From Pseudonocardia kujensis (lineage in GTDB: Bacteria; Actinomycetota; Actinomycetes; Mycobacteriales; Pseudonocardiaceae), in the NCBI RefSeq assembly GCF_021283305.1, contig NZ_JAJSOK010000029.1:1-64000 (forward strand): a stretch of 64,000 nt of DNA. The letters run 5' to 3'. This document shows positions 1-8,216 of this stretch, piece after piece (the first letter of the stretch is position 1; the number at the start of each line of letters is the position of its first letter). Both the position numbers and the translations under genes were made by a program. Under the pieces are notes generated by a model that saw only the letters and a list, made by a program, of their open reading frames with translations, did not search any database and was not told where the DNA came from.

Positions 1-2
1 GC

Positions 3-302
3 GGGTTCCTGCGCGAGGAGCTGACCCCGCCCGACCCGCGCACCGCCTACCTCGCCAAGGTGGCGGCGAACGCGCTCACGATCGCCCGCCGCGAGCTGCG
101 GCTCGGCCCGGCGCAGCGGGCGGAGCACCGCGCCCGACTGCACGCCCTGGGCTGTGCCGACGACGCCGAGCTGGCCGCCCGGATCCGCGGCGGCGCGCTG
201 CCCGCCGACGGCCCCGACGTCGTCGCCGCCGTCCGGGCGTCGGTCACCGCGCAGGTCGCCGTGGCCAATCCGCGGTACCTGGCGCCCCCACCGCGGACCT
301 GA
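3..302 (+). CDS. DUF6285-like protein, C-terminal part
   Basis: The reading frame is open from the left edge, so the start lies outside the window; about 99 residues are visible. The visible part is rich in Ala, Arg and Leu, with a helical stretch around LAKVAANALTIARRE followed by a short acidic/Ala-rich segment and the ending YLAPPPRT. This resembles the small DUF6285 proteins that usually follow acyl-CoA dehydrogenase and aminoglycoside-phosphotransferase-like genes in actinobacteria. That neighbourhood cannot be checked here because it lies upstream. No catalytic function is known to me. It ends 36 bases before the oxidoreductase gene and may be in the same transcript. Confidence 0.6.
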   Translation, partial: GFLREELTPPDPRTAYLAKVAANALTIARRELRLGPAQRAEHRARLHALGCADDAELAARIRGGALPADGPDVVAAVRASVTAQVAVANPRYLAPPPRT

Positions 303-338
303 CATGTTCGACGACGAACGCGACGACAGGAGACATGC

Positions 339-1304
339 ATGCGCGCAGCACGGGTGACCCGCACGGACGGGCCGCAGGCGCTGGAGATCGGCGAGGTGCC
401 GGACCCGGTGGCCGGGCCGGGCGAGGTGCTGATCGAGGTCGAGGCGGCCGGGGTCAACTTCCCGGACCTGCTGCTCACGCAGGACAAGTACCAGTACAAG
501 CCGGAGCTGCCCTTCACGCTCGGCGGCGAGCTGGCGGGCGTGGTCCGCGAGGCGCCGGAGGGCTCGGAGTTCTCGCCGGGCGACCGGGTCGCCGCGAGCA
601 CCTCGATCGGCGCGTTCGCCGAGCTGGCCACGGCCCCGGTGCTCAGCGTCTTCCCGCTGCCGGACAACGTGGGCTTCGCGGCGGGCGCCTGCCTGCCGAT
701 GAACTACCTGACCATGACCTTCGCGCTGATCACGCGCGGTCAGCTGCAGAAGGGCGAGACCGTGCTGGTGCACGGCGCCGCCGGCGGCATCGGCACCGCG
801 ACGATCCAGCTGGCGAAGGCCCTCGGCGCCCGGGTGATCTCGGTCGTGTCCACGCAGGAGAAGGCGGACTTCGTGAAGTCCGTCGGCTCGGACGAGGCGG
901 TGCTGACGGACGGGTTCAAGGACGCCGTCAAGGAGCTGACGGGCGGCACCGGCGTCGACATGGTCGTCGACCCCGTCGGCGGGGACCGGTTCACCGACTC
1001 GCTGCGCTCGCTCGCGCCGCTGGGCCGGCTGCTGGTCATCGGGTTCACCGCGGGCGAGATCCCCACGGTCAAGGTGAACCGGCTGCTGCTCAACAACATC
1101 GACGTCCGCGGCGTCGGCTGGGGCGCCTACGCCACGGCGCGCGAGGGCTACACCCGTGCGGAGTGGGACAAGCTGATCCCGTACCTGGAGTCGGGGATCG
1201 TCGACCCGCCGATCGCCGGGACCTACCCGCTGGAGAGGGCGGGCGAGGCCGTCGCGCTGCTGGGCGAGCGGGGCGTGCTGGGCAAGGCGGTCGTCGAGCC
1301 GTAG
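339..1304 (+). CDS. NADPH:quinone oxidoreductase family protein (zinc-free MDR)
   Basis: This 321-residue protein is a medium-chain dehydrogenase/reductase of the quinone oxidoreductase type. It has an N-terminal GroES-like fold with AGVNFPDLL near residue 38 and a Rossmann dinucleotide-binding loop HGAAGGIG at residues 145-152. The zinc-ligand cysteines of alcohol dehydrogenases are absent, which fits NADPH-dependent reduction of quinones or enones in the cytoplasm. The ATG at 339 was preferred over one four bases upstream because it gives the family N-terminus MRAARVTR and follows an AGGAG-like site. A WYL regulator lies directly downstream in the same direction. The substrate cannot be told from sequence. 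Confidence 0.9.
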   Translation: MRAARVTRTDGPQALEIGEVPDPVAGPGEVLIEVEAAGVNFPDLLLTQDKYQYKPELPFTLGGELAGVVREAPEGSEFSPGDRVAASTSIGAFAELATAPVLSVFPLPDNVGFAAGACLPMNYLTMTFALITRGQLQKGETVLVHGAAGGIGTATIQLAKALGARVISVVSTQEKADFVKSVGSDEAVLTDGFKDAVKELTGGTGVDMVVDPVGGDRFTDSLRSLAPLGRLLVIGFTAGEIPTVKVNRLLLNNIDVRGVGWGAYATAREGYTRAEWDKLIPYLESGIVDPPIAGTYPLERAGEAVALLGERGVLGKAVVEP

Positions 1305-1313
1305 TCCGGGCCG

Positions 1314-1340
1314 GATTGCGGTCGGTATCCGGCCGCAATC
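1314..1340. promoter_or_regulatory. Inverted repeat between oxidoreductase and WYL regulator genes
   Basis: Eight-base arms GATTGCGG and CCGCAATC are separated by 11 bases and lie 18 bases before the WYL gene start. The repeat could be an operator for that regulator or a weak transcription terminator of the oxidoreductase gene. There is no T-run after it. Sequence alone cannot separate the two. Confidence 0.4.
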
Positions 1341-1357
1341 GTCCGGATACTGACCCG

Positions 1358-2359
1358 GTGACGTCACCGAGCTCGCGGACGCTGCGGCTGCTCTCGCTCC
1401 TGCAGACCCACCGGTACTGGCCGGGGCCGGAGCTGGCGTCCCGGCTGGAGGTGTCCGTGCGGACCCTGCGCCGGGACGTCGACCGGCTCCGCGAGCTCGG
1501 CTATCCCGTGATGGCCACCCGGGGCGTCGACGGCGGGTACCAGCTCGCCGCCGGGGCCGCGCTGCCGCCGCTCGTCGTCGACGACGAGGAGGCGGTCGCG
1601 CTGGCCGTCGGCATGCAGGCGGCCACGCAGGGCGCCGTGGCCGGGATCGAGGAACCGGCCCTGCGCGCGCTGACGAAGGTCGTGCAGGTCATGCCGCCCC
1701 GGCTGCGCCGCCGGGTGGACGCGCTGCGCGGGGTCACCGTGCCGAGCACCTGGGGCGCCTCCCGCGCCGACGCGCTCGATCCGGAGGCGTTGATCGTCGT
1801 GGCGCAGGCCTGCCGGGACTCGGAGCGGATCGAGTTCACCTACACCGCGCGCCGGCCCGAGCCGACGAACGGTGCGGACGGCCCGGACCACCCGCTCCGC
1901 GTCCGGCACGTCGAGCCGCACCGGCTGGTCCCGCTCGGCCGGCGCTGGTACCTGGTCGCCTACGACCTGGACCGGCACGACTGGCGCAGCTTCCGGCTGG
2001 ACCGGCTCGCCGACCCGCGCCGCACCGGGGCCCGCTTCCGGCCCCGGGAGCTGCCCACCGCCGACGCCGCCGACTTCGTCCAGTCCGGGATCCGCAACCG
2101 CCCCGGCACCTGGACCGTGGAGGCGGTGGTCGAGGCGCCCGCGGAGCGCCTGGCCCACCTCGGGCGCTGGGCCACGATCGAGCCGCTCGGCCCGGACCGC
2201 TGCCTGCTCCGGATGGCCACCGACGACCTCGACTGGCCGCTGCTCGCCCTCGGCGGCTGCGGTGCGGAGTTCGAGATCCGGTCGCCCCCGGAACTGACCG
2301 CGCGGGTGCGGGACTGGGGGGAGCGCTTCCTCCGCGCCTCCGGCGCCCGTGCGTGGTGA
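1358..2359 (+). CDS. WYL-domain transcriptional regulator
   Basis: This 333-residue protein begins with a helix-turn-helix (LRLLSLLQTHRYW, then LEVSVRTLRRDVDRL, about residues 5-45) of the type found in YafY/DeoR-like regulators. A WYL domain follows in the middle (HRLVPLGRRWYLVAYD, about residues 185-205), then a WCX-like C-terminal extension. WYL domains are sensor or ligand-binding modules in DNA-binding regulators. The frame is open much further upstream, but GTG at 1358 starts the conserved N-terminus and leaves the previous gene intact. It may regulate the adjacent oxidoreductase; that is inference from position. Confidence 0.88.
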   Translation: MTSPSSRTLRLLSLLQTHRYWPGPELASRLEVSVRTLRRDVDRLRELGYPVMATRGVDGGYQLAAGAALPPLVVDDEEAVALAVGMQAATQGAVAGIEEPALRALTKVVQVMPPRLRRRVDALRGVTVPSTWGASRADALDPEALIVVAQACRDSERIEFTYTARRPEPTNGADGPDHPLRVRHVEPHRLVPLGRRWYLVAYDLDRHDWRSFRLDRLADPRRTGARFRPRELPTADAADFVQSGIRNRPGTWTVEAVVEAPAERLAHLGRWATIEPLGPDRCLLRMATDDLDWPLLALGGCGAEFEIRSPPELTARVRDWGERFLRASGARAW

Positions 2360-2382
2360 GGGTTGACCGCGCGCGTGCGGCG

Positions 2383-3252
2383 TCAGCCGCAGAACGCGAG
2401 CAGGGCGCGGGCGAGGTCGTCCGGGGCCTCCTCGGCCATGTGGTGACCGGACTCGATCCCGTGCCCGCGCACGTCGTCGGCCCAGTCACGCCAGATCGTG
2501 AGGGGGTCGCCGTAGAGGTACTCCATGTCGTCCCGGGTCGACCAGAGGACCAGGACCGGGCAGCGCAGGCGGCGGCCCGCGGCCCGGTCGGCCTCCTCGT
2601 GGGCCCGGTCGACGCCGAGCCCGGCGCGGTAGTCCTCGAGCATCGCGTGCACGGTGGCGGGGTCGTGGATCGCGGCCCGGTACTCGGCGTACGCCTCCTC
2701 GCCCATCATTGCCGGGTCGCCGCCGTACCAGGCGTCCGGATCGGCGGTGATCGCCCGCTCGGGCTTCTCGGGCTGCGCGAAGAAGAACCAGTGCCACCAC
2801 GCCGCGGCGAAGCGGTCGGTGCACCGGGCGAGGGCCTCGCTGATCGGGACGCTGTCGAGCACCGCGAGCCGCTCCACGGCGTCGGGGTGGTCGAGCGCCA
2901 GCCGCAGCGCGGCGTAGCTGCCGCGGTCGTGCCCGGCCACCGTGAAGCGCTCGTGGCCGAGCCGGCGCATGAGCGCGGCGAGGTCGGCGGCCATCGCCCG
3001 CTTCGACGCCTGCGCGTGGTCGGGGGCCGTCGGGGGAGCCGTGGAGGCCCCGTAGCCCCGCAGGTCCGGGCAGACCACCGTGAACCCGGCGTCCCGCAGG
3101 ACCGGGGCGACCCGGTGCCAGGTCGCCGCCGTGCGCGGGTGGCCGTGCAGGAGCAGCACCGCGGGCCCGCTGCCGCCGTGCCGCACCCGCAGCACCACCT
3201 CGCCCACGTCGACCCGCTCGTCGTCGAAGCCCGGGAACATGCTCCCGATCAT
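2383..3252 (-). CDS. Alpha/beta hydrolase, fluoroacetate/haloacetate dehalogenase-like
   Basis: This 289-residue protein has the alpha/beta-hydrolase layout of fluoroacetate dehalogenases. It has an HGHPRTAATW oxyanion region near residue 36, the nucleophile motif GHDRG with D109, the halide-pocket pair H154-W155 in WWHWFFFAQP, and a catalytic His in GHHMAEEA near the C-terminus. Characterised enzymes hold the substrate carboxylate with two arginines. Here R110 matches the first, but the second is replaced by Y113, so true fluoroacetate activity is uncertain. The start was placed at ATG 3252 (a second ATG lies at 3240) because the longer frame would run into the ABC ATPase gene. Its 3' end faces the WYL gene with a 23-base gap. 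Confidence 0.8.
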   Translation of the reverse strand: MIGSMFPGFDDERVDVGEVVLRVRHGGSGPAVLLLHGHPRTAATWHRVAPVLRDAGFTVVCPDLRGYGASTAPPTAPDHAQASKRAMAADLAALMRRLGHERFTVAGHDRGSYAALRLALDHPDAVERLAVLDSVPISEALARCTDRFAAAWWHWFFFAQPEKPERAITADPDAWYGGDPAMMGEEAYAEYRAAIHDPATVHAMLEDYRAGLGVDRAHEEADRAAGRRLRCPVLVLWSTRDDMEYLYGDPLTIWRDWADDVRGHGIESGHHMAEEAPDDLARALLAFCG

Positions 3253-3280
3253 GAGGCAGCGCGCCCGTCGGCGCACGCCC

Positions 3281-4276
3281 TCAGCCGCTGACCTGGACCG
3301 TGGTGTGGTCGCCGATGCCGGGCAGGCCGGGGCGGGTGACGGCATCGGCGGTCAGCTCGCCGACCTCCGTGCGGATCACCAGTCGCGTCACCGGGCCCAG
3401 GAAGGTGCTGGTCAGCACGGTGCCGGTGAGGCCGTCGGGGGCCCCGACGAGCAGTGCCTCCGGGCGGACCTGCGCGGTCTCCGCCGCGCCCGGGGTGATC
3501 CGGTTCCGCGAGACCGGGACCGTGTTCATCACACCCACGAACTCCGCGACGAACGGGGTCGCGGGCCGCGCGTAGACCTCCTGGGGCACGTCGACCTGCT
3601 CCATCCGCCCGGCGTTGAGCACCGCGACCCGGTCGGCGACGGCGAGCGCCTCGGACTGGTCGTGCGTGACGAACAGCGTGGTGATCCCCTCGGCGAGCTG
3701 CAGCCGGCGGATCTCGTCGCGCAGCTGCACCCGCACCCGGGCGTCGAGCGCGGACAGCGGCTCGTCGAGCAGCAGCACGCTGGGCCGCACCGCCAGCGCC
3801 CGCGCCAGCGCCACCCGCTGCTGCTGACCGCCGGAGAGCTCGTGCGGGTAGGAACCGCCGCGGTCGCCCAGGCCGACGAGCTCCAGCAGCTCGGCCGCCC
3901 GCCGGCCGCGCTCGGCCCCGCCGACCTTGCGCATCCGCAGCCCGAACGCGACGTTCTCCGCCGCCGTCATGGTCGGGAACAGGCTGTAGGCCTGGAACAC
4001 CATCCCCGTGTCGCGCCTGCTGGCCGGCACGTCGGTGACGTCGGCGCCGTCGATCCGGATCTCCCCGCTCGTCGGCCGGTCGAACCCGGCGAGCAGCCGC
4101 AGCGCCGTCGTCTTGCCGCAGCCGGAGGGCCCGAGCAGGGCGAGCAGCTCGCCGCGGCGCAACGCCAGGTCCAGCCCGTCGAGCGCGCGGGTCCCGCCGA
4201 ACACCCGGCTGACCCCGCGGAACTCGACCGCGGCGTCCGTCGCCGTGTCCGCGGGGGACTTCTGCACTGCGGTCAC
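3281..4276 (-). CDS. ABC importer ATP-binding protein (PotA/FbpC-like)
   Basis: This 331-residue cytoplasmic ATPase powers the importer encoded with it. It shows Walker A GPSGCGKTT, signature LSGGQQQR, Walker B LLLDEPLSALD and the switch-histidine segment LFVTHDQSEAL. A C-terminal TOBE-like region follows, as in spermidine/putrescine, iron(III) and 2-aminoethylphosphonate importers. It starts with GTG and overlaps the permease stop codon by four bases (GTGA), so translation is probably coupled. A GGAGGA site lies just upstream. It is the last gene of the leftward set binding protein, permease, permease, ATPase. Confidence 0.93.
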   Translation of the reverse strand: MTAVQKSPADTATDAAVEFRGVSRVFGGTRALDGLDLALRRGELLALLGPSGCGKTTALRLLAGFDRPTSGEIRIDGADVTDVPASRRDTGMVFQAYSLFPTMTAAENVAFGLRMRKVGGAERGRRAAELLELVGLGDRGGSYPHELSGGQQQRVALARALAVRPSVLLLDEPLSALDARVRVQLRDEIRRLQLAEGITTLFVTHDQSEALAVADRVAVLNAGRMEQVDVPQEVYARPATPFVAEFVGVMNTVPVSRNRITPGAAETAQVRPEALLVGAPDGLTGTVLTSTFLGPVTRLVIRTEVGELTADAVTRPGLPGIGDHTTVQVSG

Positions 4277-5049
4277 GGTGTTCTCCTCCGGCGGGTCCCG
4301 ACGAACGACACGGCCAGCAGCAGCACCCAGGTGAGCAGCAGGCTGGCCAGGGACAGGGCCACCGACACGCCCGCCGCGCTGCGGCCGACCTCCACGACCG
4401 CGATCGGGAAGGTGTCGGTGTAGAGCAGGATCCGCGCGATCACGATCTCGCCCAGCACCAGGGCGAGGGTGAGGAAGGCGGCGCCGAGCACCGCGCTGCG
4501 GATCGCGGGCAGGACGACCCGGACCAGCGCCGTCGTCATGCCGGCACCGAGGTTGCGGGCGGCCTCGACGAGGGTCCGCAGCGGGATCGCGGCCAGCCCG
4601 TTGTCCACGGCGCGGTAGGCGAAGGGCAGCGCGAGGATCACGTAGAAGGGCGTGAGCGCGCTGGTCGACGAGTCGAACAGGGCCCGGAACACCGGCCCGC
4701 CCAGGTTGGCCTGCACGAACGCGATACCGGCCGCCATCACCACCGGGGGGATGACGATCGGCAGGATCGTCGCGCTCTCCAGCACGGCGGCCAGCGACGG
4801 GAACCGCAGCCGCACCCACACCGCTGTCGGGACCACCAGGAGCAGCACGACCACCGCGGTCAGCACGGCGATCCGCAGCGAGGTGAGCAGCGCCGAGAGC
4901 AGGACCGGGTCCTCGGCGATCCGGGTGTAGTTGGCGACGCCGTGGCCACCGCCGGGGGACCGCAGGCTGAACTCGGCCGACGCGATCAGCGGGACCAGGA
5001 AGTAGAGCGCGGCCAGGGCGAGCACGACGACCCGCCAGCGGCGCCTCAT
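4273..5049 (-). CDS. ABC importer permease, second subunit (PotC-like)
   Basis: This 258-residue inner-membrane permease begins MRRRWRVVVLALAALYFL, a positively charged cap followed by the first membrane helix. About six hydrophobic segments are visible. The EAARNLGAG segment is the EAA loop that docks on the ATPase. The ATG overlaps the stop of the preceding permease by four bases (ATGA). With its neighbours it forms a type I importer for a small solute such as a polyamine, an iron(III) complex or a phosphonate; sequence does not decide which. Confidence 0.9.
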   Translation of the reverse strand: MRRRWRVVVLALAALYFLVPLIASAEFSLRSPGGGHGVANYTRIAEDPVLLSALLTSLRIAVLTAVVVLLLVVPTAVWVRLRFPSLAAVLESATILPIVIPPVVMAAGIAFVQANLGGPVFRALFDSSTSALTPFYVILALPFAYRAVDNGLAAIPLRTLVEAARNLGAGMTTALVRVVLPAIRSAVLGAAFLTLALVLGEIVIARILLYTDTFPIAVVEVGRSAAGVSVALSLASLLLTWVLLLAVSFVGTRRRRTP

Positions 5050-5954
5050 CGCCGGCTCCAGCGGGCGGCGCGCCGCTGCAGCCACAGGTAGGCGACCATC
5101 ACGATCCCGATCACCACCACCATGTCGAGGCCGAGCGCCAGGCCGACGTTGGCCTGCCCGACGAGCACGTTGCCCGACAACGCCGACGCGATCGCCGTCG
5201 GCACCAGCGGGATCGAGCCGCTGGTCAGGGCGAGGGCGGTGGCGTAGGCGGCGAACGCGTTGCCGAACAGCACGAGCGTGGCGCCGGCGAAGGCGGGCGC
5301 CAGCACCGGCAGCGCCACCAACCGCCAGTACGACCACGCCGTGGCGCCCAGGTTCTCCGCCGCCTCCCGCCACTGCGGCAGCAGGCCCTCCAGCGCCGGC
5401 GTGATCAGGATGACCATGAGCGGGATCTGGAAGTAGACGTAGGTCAGCGCCAGGCCGGTCAGCGAGTCGATCCGGAAGCCGGACGCGTACAGGTCGAGCC
5501 CCGCCGACCGCAGCCACGCGGTGGCCAGCCCGGTCTGCCCCAGCGCGGCGATGAACGCGAACGCCAGGGGCACGCCGCCGAAGTAGGCGAGCACCCCCGA
5601 GGCCGTGGAGACGATGCGGCGCAACGGCGACCGTGGCCGGGCCGTGAGCACCGCCTGGGCCAGGAAGGTGCCGAACACGGCCCCGATCACCGCCGTGACC
5701 GCGGACAGCAGCAGGCTCTGCCGGAAGGCCAGCAGGTACTGCGGCGAGGTCAGCGAGGCGACGAGGTTGCCCAGGGTCGGGCGGCCGTCGGCGTCGGTGA
5801 AGGCGCCGCTGATCACGAAGTACAGCGGCCCGCCCAGGAAGACCAGGAAGTAGAGCGCGAAGGGCAGCAGGCCCAGCGCGGCGCGCCACCGCCGCTCCGG
5901 GCGCGCGGCGGGCGCGTCCGGGGCGGCGGTGGGCGTGTCGAGAAGGGAGGTCAC
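5046..5954 (-). CDS. ABC importer permease, first subunit (PotB-like)
   Basis: This 302-residue membrane protein has a proline/alanine-rich cytoplasmic N-terminus of about 25 residues, then a first helix (LLPFALYFLVFLGGPLYFV) and about five more hydrophobic segments. The EAAENLGATAW segment is the ATPase-contact loop. The start is a GTG 16 bases after the binding-protein stop codon; no strong ribosome site is visible, so translation may depend on coupling. It pairs with the following permease as a heterodimeric channel. Confidence 0.9.
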   Translation of the reverse strand: MTSLLDTPTAAPDAPAARPERRWRAALGLLPFALYFLVFLGGPLYFVISGAFTDADGRPTLGNLVASLTSPQYLLAFRQSLLLSAVTAVIGAVFGTFLAQAVLTARPRSPLRRIVSTASGVLAYFGGVPLAFAFIAALGQTGLATAWLRSAGLDLYASGFRIDSLTGLALTYVYFQIPLMVILITPALEGLLPQWREAAENLGATAWSYWRLVALPVLAPAFAGATLVLFGNAFAAYATALALTSGSIPLVPTAIASALSGNVLVGQANVGLALGLDMVVVIGIVMVAYLWLQRRAARWSRR

Positions 5955-5970
5955 GATGCGACGGCCGCGT

Positions 5971-7128
5971 TCAGGCCGTGGCCGACGCCCACTGCTGGGC
6001 GACCACCTGCTTGGCCTTGTCGGTCTGCGCCTGCGTCGGGTACTGCGCGGTGCCCTGGACCGGCGGCAGCGCGGCGACCAGCTCCGGCGTGGCGGTGCCG
6101 GCCTGCTGCATCTGCGGCAACCGGACCGGGCGGGCCTTGCCCGCCAGCCACAGGTTCTGGCCCTCGTCGGAGTACAGGAACTCCTGCCAGAGCCGGGCCG
6201 CGGCCGGGTGCGGCGCGTTCTTGTTGACCGCCTGCGAGTAGTACTCGGCGAACAGCCCGTCGGCGGGCACGTTCACCTTCCACTCGAAGCTCGCCTCGAC
6301 CTTCTCGGCCTGCGCGACGTTGGTGTAGTCCCAGTCCAGGACGATCGGGGTCTGCCCGCTCTCGATCGTCGCCGCGTTCGGGTCGACCTTGAGCAGGTTG
6401 CCGCTCTTCGCGAGCTGCCCGAAGTAGTTCACGCCCGGGGTGATGTCGTCGAGCGAGCCGCCGTTGGCCAGCGCGCCGGCCCAGACGGACGCGAACCCGG
6501 CCGCCGCCTGCGTCGGGTCGCCGTTGATCGCGACCTGGCCCTTGTACTCGGGCTTCGCGAGATCCGCGATGGCGGTGGGGCAGTTCGCGACCAGCTTCGC
6601 GTTGCAGCCGATCGAGATGTAGCCACCGTAGTCGTTCACCCAGGCGCCGCCCGAGTCCTTGTTCGCCGCCGGGATGTCGTTCCAGGTCGCGACCTGGTAC
6701 GGGGCGAACAGCTGGGTGTTGCCGGTGGCGAAGGCCTGGCCGAGGTCCAGCACGTCGGGCGCCCGGTCCTGGGTGCCGAGCTGGGTGACGGCGTTGATCT
6801 CGTCCTGGCTCGAGCCCTCCGGGTTCGCCGAGTTCACGGTGATCCCGTACTTGTCGCCGAAGGCCTTGATGATCGCGCCGTAGTTCGCCCAGTCCGGCGG
6901 GAGCGCGATGACGTTGAGCTGGCCCTCCTGCTTGGCGGCCTGCACGAGCGCGTCCATGCCGCCGCCTGCCTGGGCCGAGGTGGCCGTGGCCCAGCCGCCG
7001 GACTCGGACGAGCCGCCGCCCGAGCCACTGCCGCCGCCCGAGCTCACACACGCCGTGGCCGCCAGGGCCACCGCCGCCACGCCCGCCGCCAGGGCGCCGG
7101 CGCGACCCCACCTCTTCCGCACGTCCAT
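5971..7128 (-). CDS. ABC importer substrate-binding lipoprotein
   Basis: This 385-residue protein is the extracellular solute receptor of the importer. Its signal peptide ends in a lipobox (ALAATAC), after which a Gly/Ser-rich tether leads into a family 1 solute-binding fold. The mature part starts near LVQAAKQEGQLNVIALP and contains APDVLDLGQAF and TPIVLDWDYTNV, typical of iron(III)/polyamine/phosphonate binding proteins. ATG 7128 was chosen because a GAGGAG site sits just upstream and it gives MDVRKRWGRAG, a basic signal-peptide start. It heads the four-gene operon and diverges from a LuxR regulator. Confidence 0.9.
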   Translation of the reverse strand: MDVRKRWGRAGALAAGVAAVALAATACVSSGGGSGSGGGSSESGGWATATSAQAGGGMDALVQAAKQEGQLNVIALPPDWANYGAIIKAFGDKYGITVNSANPEGSSQDEINAVTQLGTQDRAPDVLDLGQAFATGNTQLFAPYQVATWNDIPAANKDSGGAWVNDYGGYISIGCNAKLVANCPTAIADLAKPEYKGQVAINGDPTQAAAGFASVWAGALANGGSLDDITPGVNYFGQLAKSGNLLKVDPNAATIESGQTPIVLDWDYTNVAQAEKVEASFEWKVNVPADGLFAEYYSQAVNKNAPHPAAARLWQEFLYSDEGQNLWLAGKARPVRLPQMQQAGTATPELVAALPPVQGTAQYPTQAQTDKAKQVVAQQWASATA

Positions 7129-7456
7129 CGTTCTCCTCACGCACACTCCCGGCGACGCGCGCCGCCCGGCGAAGCCTCACCCGTCCGGGCGGCCGCGGGA
7201 TGACCGGCGGCCGTCGATCGGGTGGCGCGCGGTCGTCCGGCCGGGGGAGGGCCGGACCGCGGCACAGGAAGTACCTATACCCCCGGGCGTCCCGCGGGGA
7301 GGGCCGTTACCGAGGTGTGACGGGAGATCGGGGGATCGCCGGGCCGCGACGCGCCGTGACCGGTTAACCCCGCGGCGCCGTGGGCCGAACAGCCTGCGGC
7401 GGCGCATCACGGGATGCGGCCGCGCGCTCTTCCCCCGGGGCGGAGCAGGAGGGGCG
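7129..7456. promoter_or_regulatory. Divergent intergenic region between ABC operon and LuxR gene
   Basis: This 328-base stretch must hold promoters for both directions. No convincing short gene was seen. The one clear element is an inverted repeat CGCATC-ACGG-GATGCG at 7403-7418, about 38 bases upstream of the LuxR ATG, which could be an operator or leader hairpin. Confidence 0.45.
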
Positions 7457-8209
7457 ATGGGGACGCGGGCCGAGCGGGAGTGGATGGAGCTCGTCGCCGC
7501 GTTGATGGCCGAGCCGCTGGTCGAGATGCCGGTGAACCGGCTGGCCGAGGCGCTCGCCCGCACCTTCGGGACGTCCGGGGTGACCTACAGCGAGGTCGTG
7601 CCCGACGAGCCGGTGCGCCACGTCTGGCTCGACGGCGGCCTCGGTGAGCACTTCGGCGAGCTGGCCGAGTGGAGCGCCTACCGGGCCCCCGTCGAGCACC
7701 CGCTGCTGCGCTTCCACCTGGCCTCCGGGCTCTGGGTGCCGCGGCAGACCCTCGCCGTCCCGGCCGAGTTCGCCGACCGGTGGAACAGCCAGGGCGGCCG
7801 CGACCTGGCCGAGTCGTGCTCCGCGCCGAACCAGCTCTCGCTGCCGCTGCGGGCGACGTCCCGCCTCGCGCGGTCGTTCGTGCTCGGTCGGCCCGAACCC
7901 TGGTCACCGCCCGAGGAGGCCTTCGCCGAACGGCTGTGGCGGCTGCTCACCGGGCTCGAGCGGCAGGTCACGGCGTTGGCGACGGTGGCCGCCGGCAAGG
8001 GCGTGGGACCGTCGGAGATCCCGCTGACCCCGCGCGAACGGGCCGTGCTCGGGCTGCTCGCGCAGGGTCTCACCGCGGGCACGATCGCGCGGCGGCTCGC
8101 CATCTCCCCGCGCACGGTGCAGAAGCACCTGGAGCGCTGCTACCTCAAGCTCGGCGTGACCGACCGGCTCTCCGCGGTGCTGCGCGCCCAGGCGCTGCAC
8201 CTGGTGTAG
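7457..8209 (+). CDS. LuxR-family transcriptional regulator
   Basis: This 250-residue protein has a C-terminal LuxR/GerE helix-turn-helix (LTPRERAVLGLLAQGLTAG, then ISPRTVQKHLERCYLKLGV, about residues 190-240). The variable N-terminal region is possibly a sensor domain of unknown ligand. The ATG at 7457 has a strong AGGAGG-like site six bases upstream. It is a paralogue of the regulator on the other side of fumC, with near-identical helix-turn-helix segments and the same overall length. It is convergent with fumC, leaving only seven bases between the stop codons. Confidence 0.9.
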   Translation: MGTRAEREWMELVAALMAEPLVEMPVNRLAEALARTFGTSGVTYSEVVPDEPVRHVWLDGGLGEHFGELAEWSAYRAPVEHPLLRFHLASGLWVPRQTLAVPAEFADRWNSQGGRDLAESCSAPNQLSLPLRATSRLARSFVLGRPEPWSPPEEAFAERLWRLLTGLERQVTALATVAAGKGVGPSEIPLTPRERAVLGLLAQGLTAGTIARRLAISPRTVQKHLERCYLKLGVTDRLSAVLRAQALHLV

Positions 8210-8216
8210 GGGCCGG

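Noticed and set aside
335..2359. One frame covering both the oxidoreductase and the WYL gene
   Set aside because: The first part is a wrong-frame read of the oxidoreductase; the WYL protein starts at 1358.
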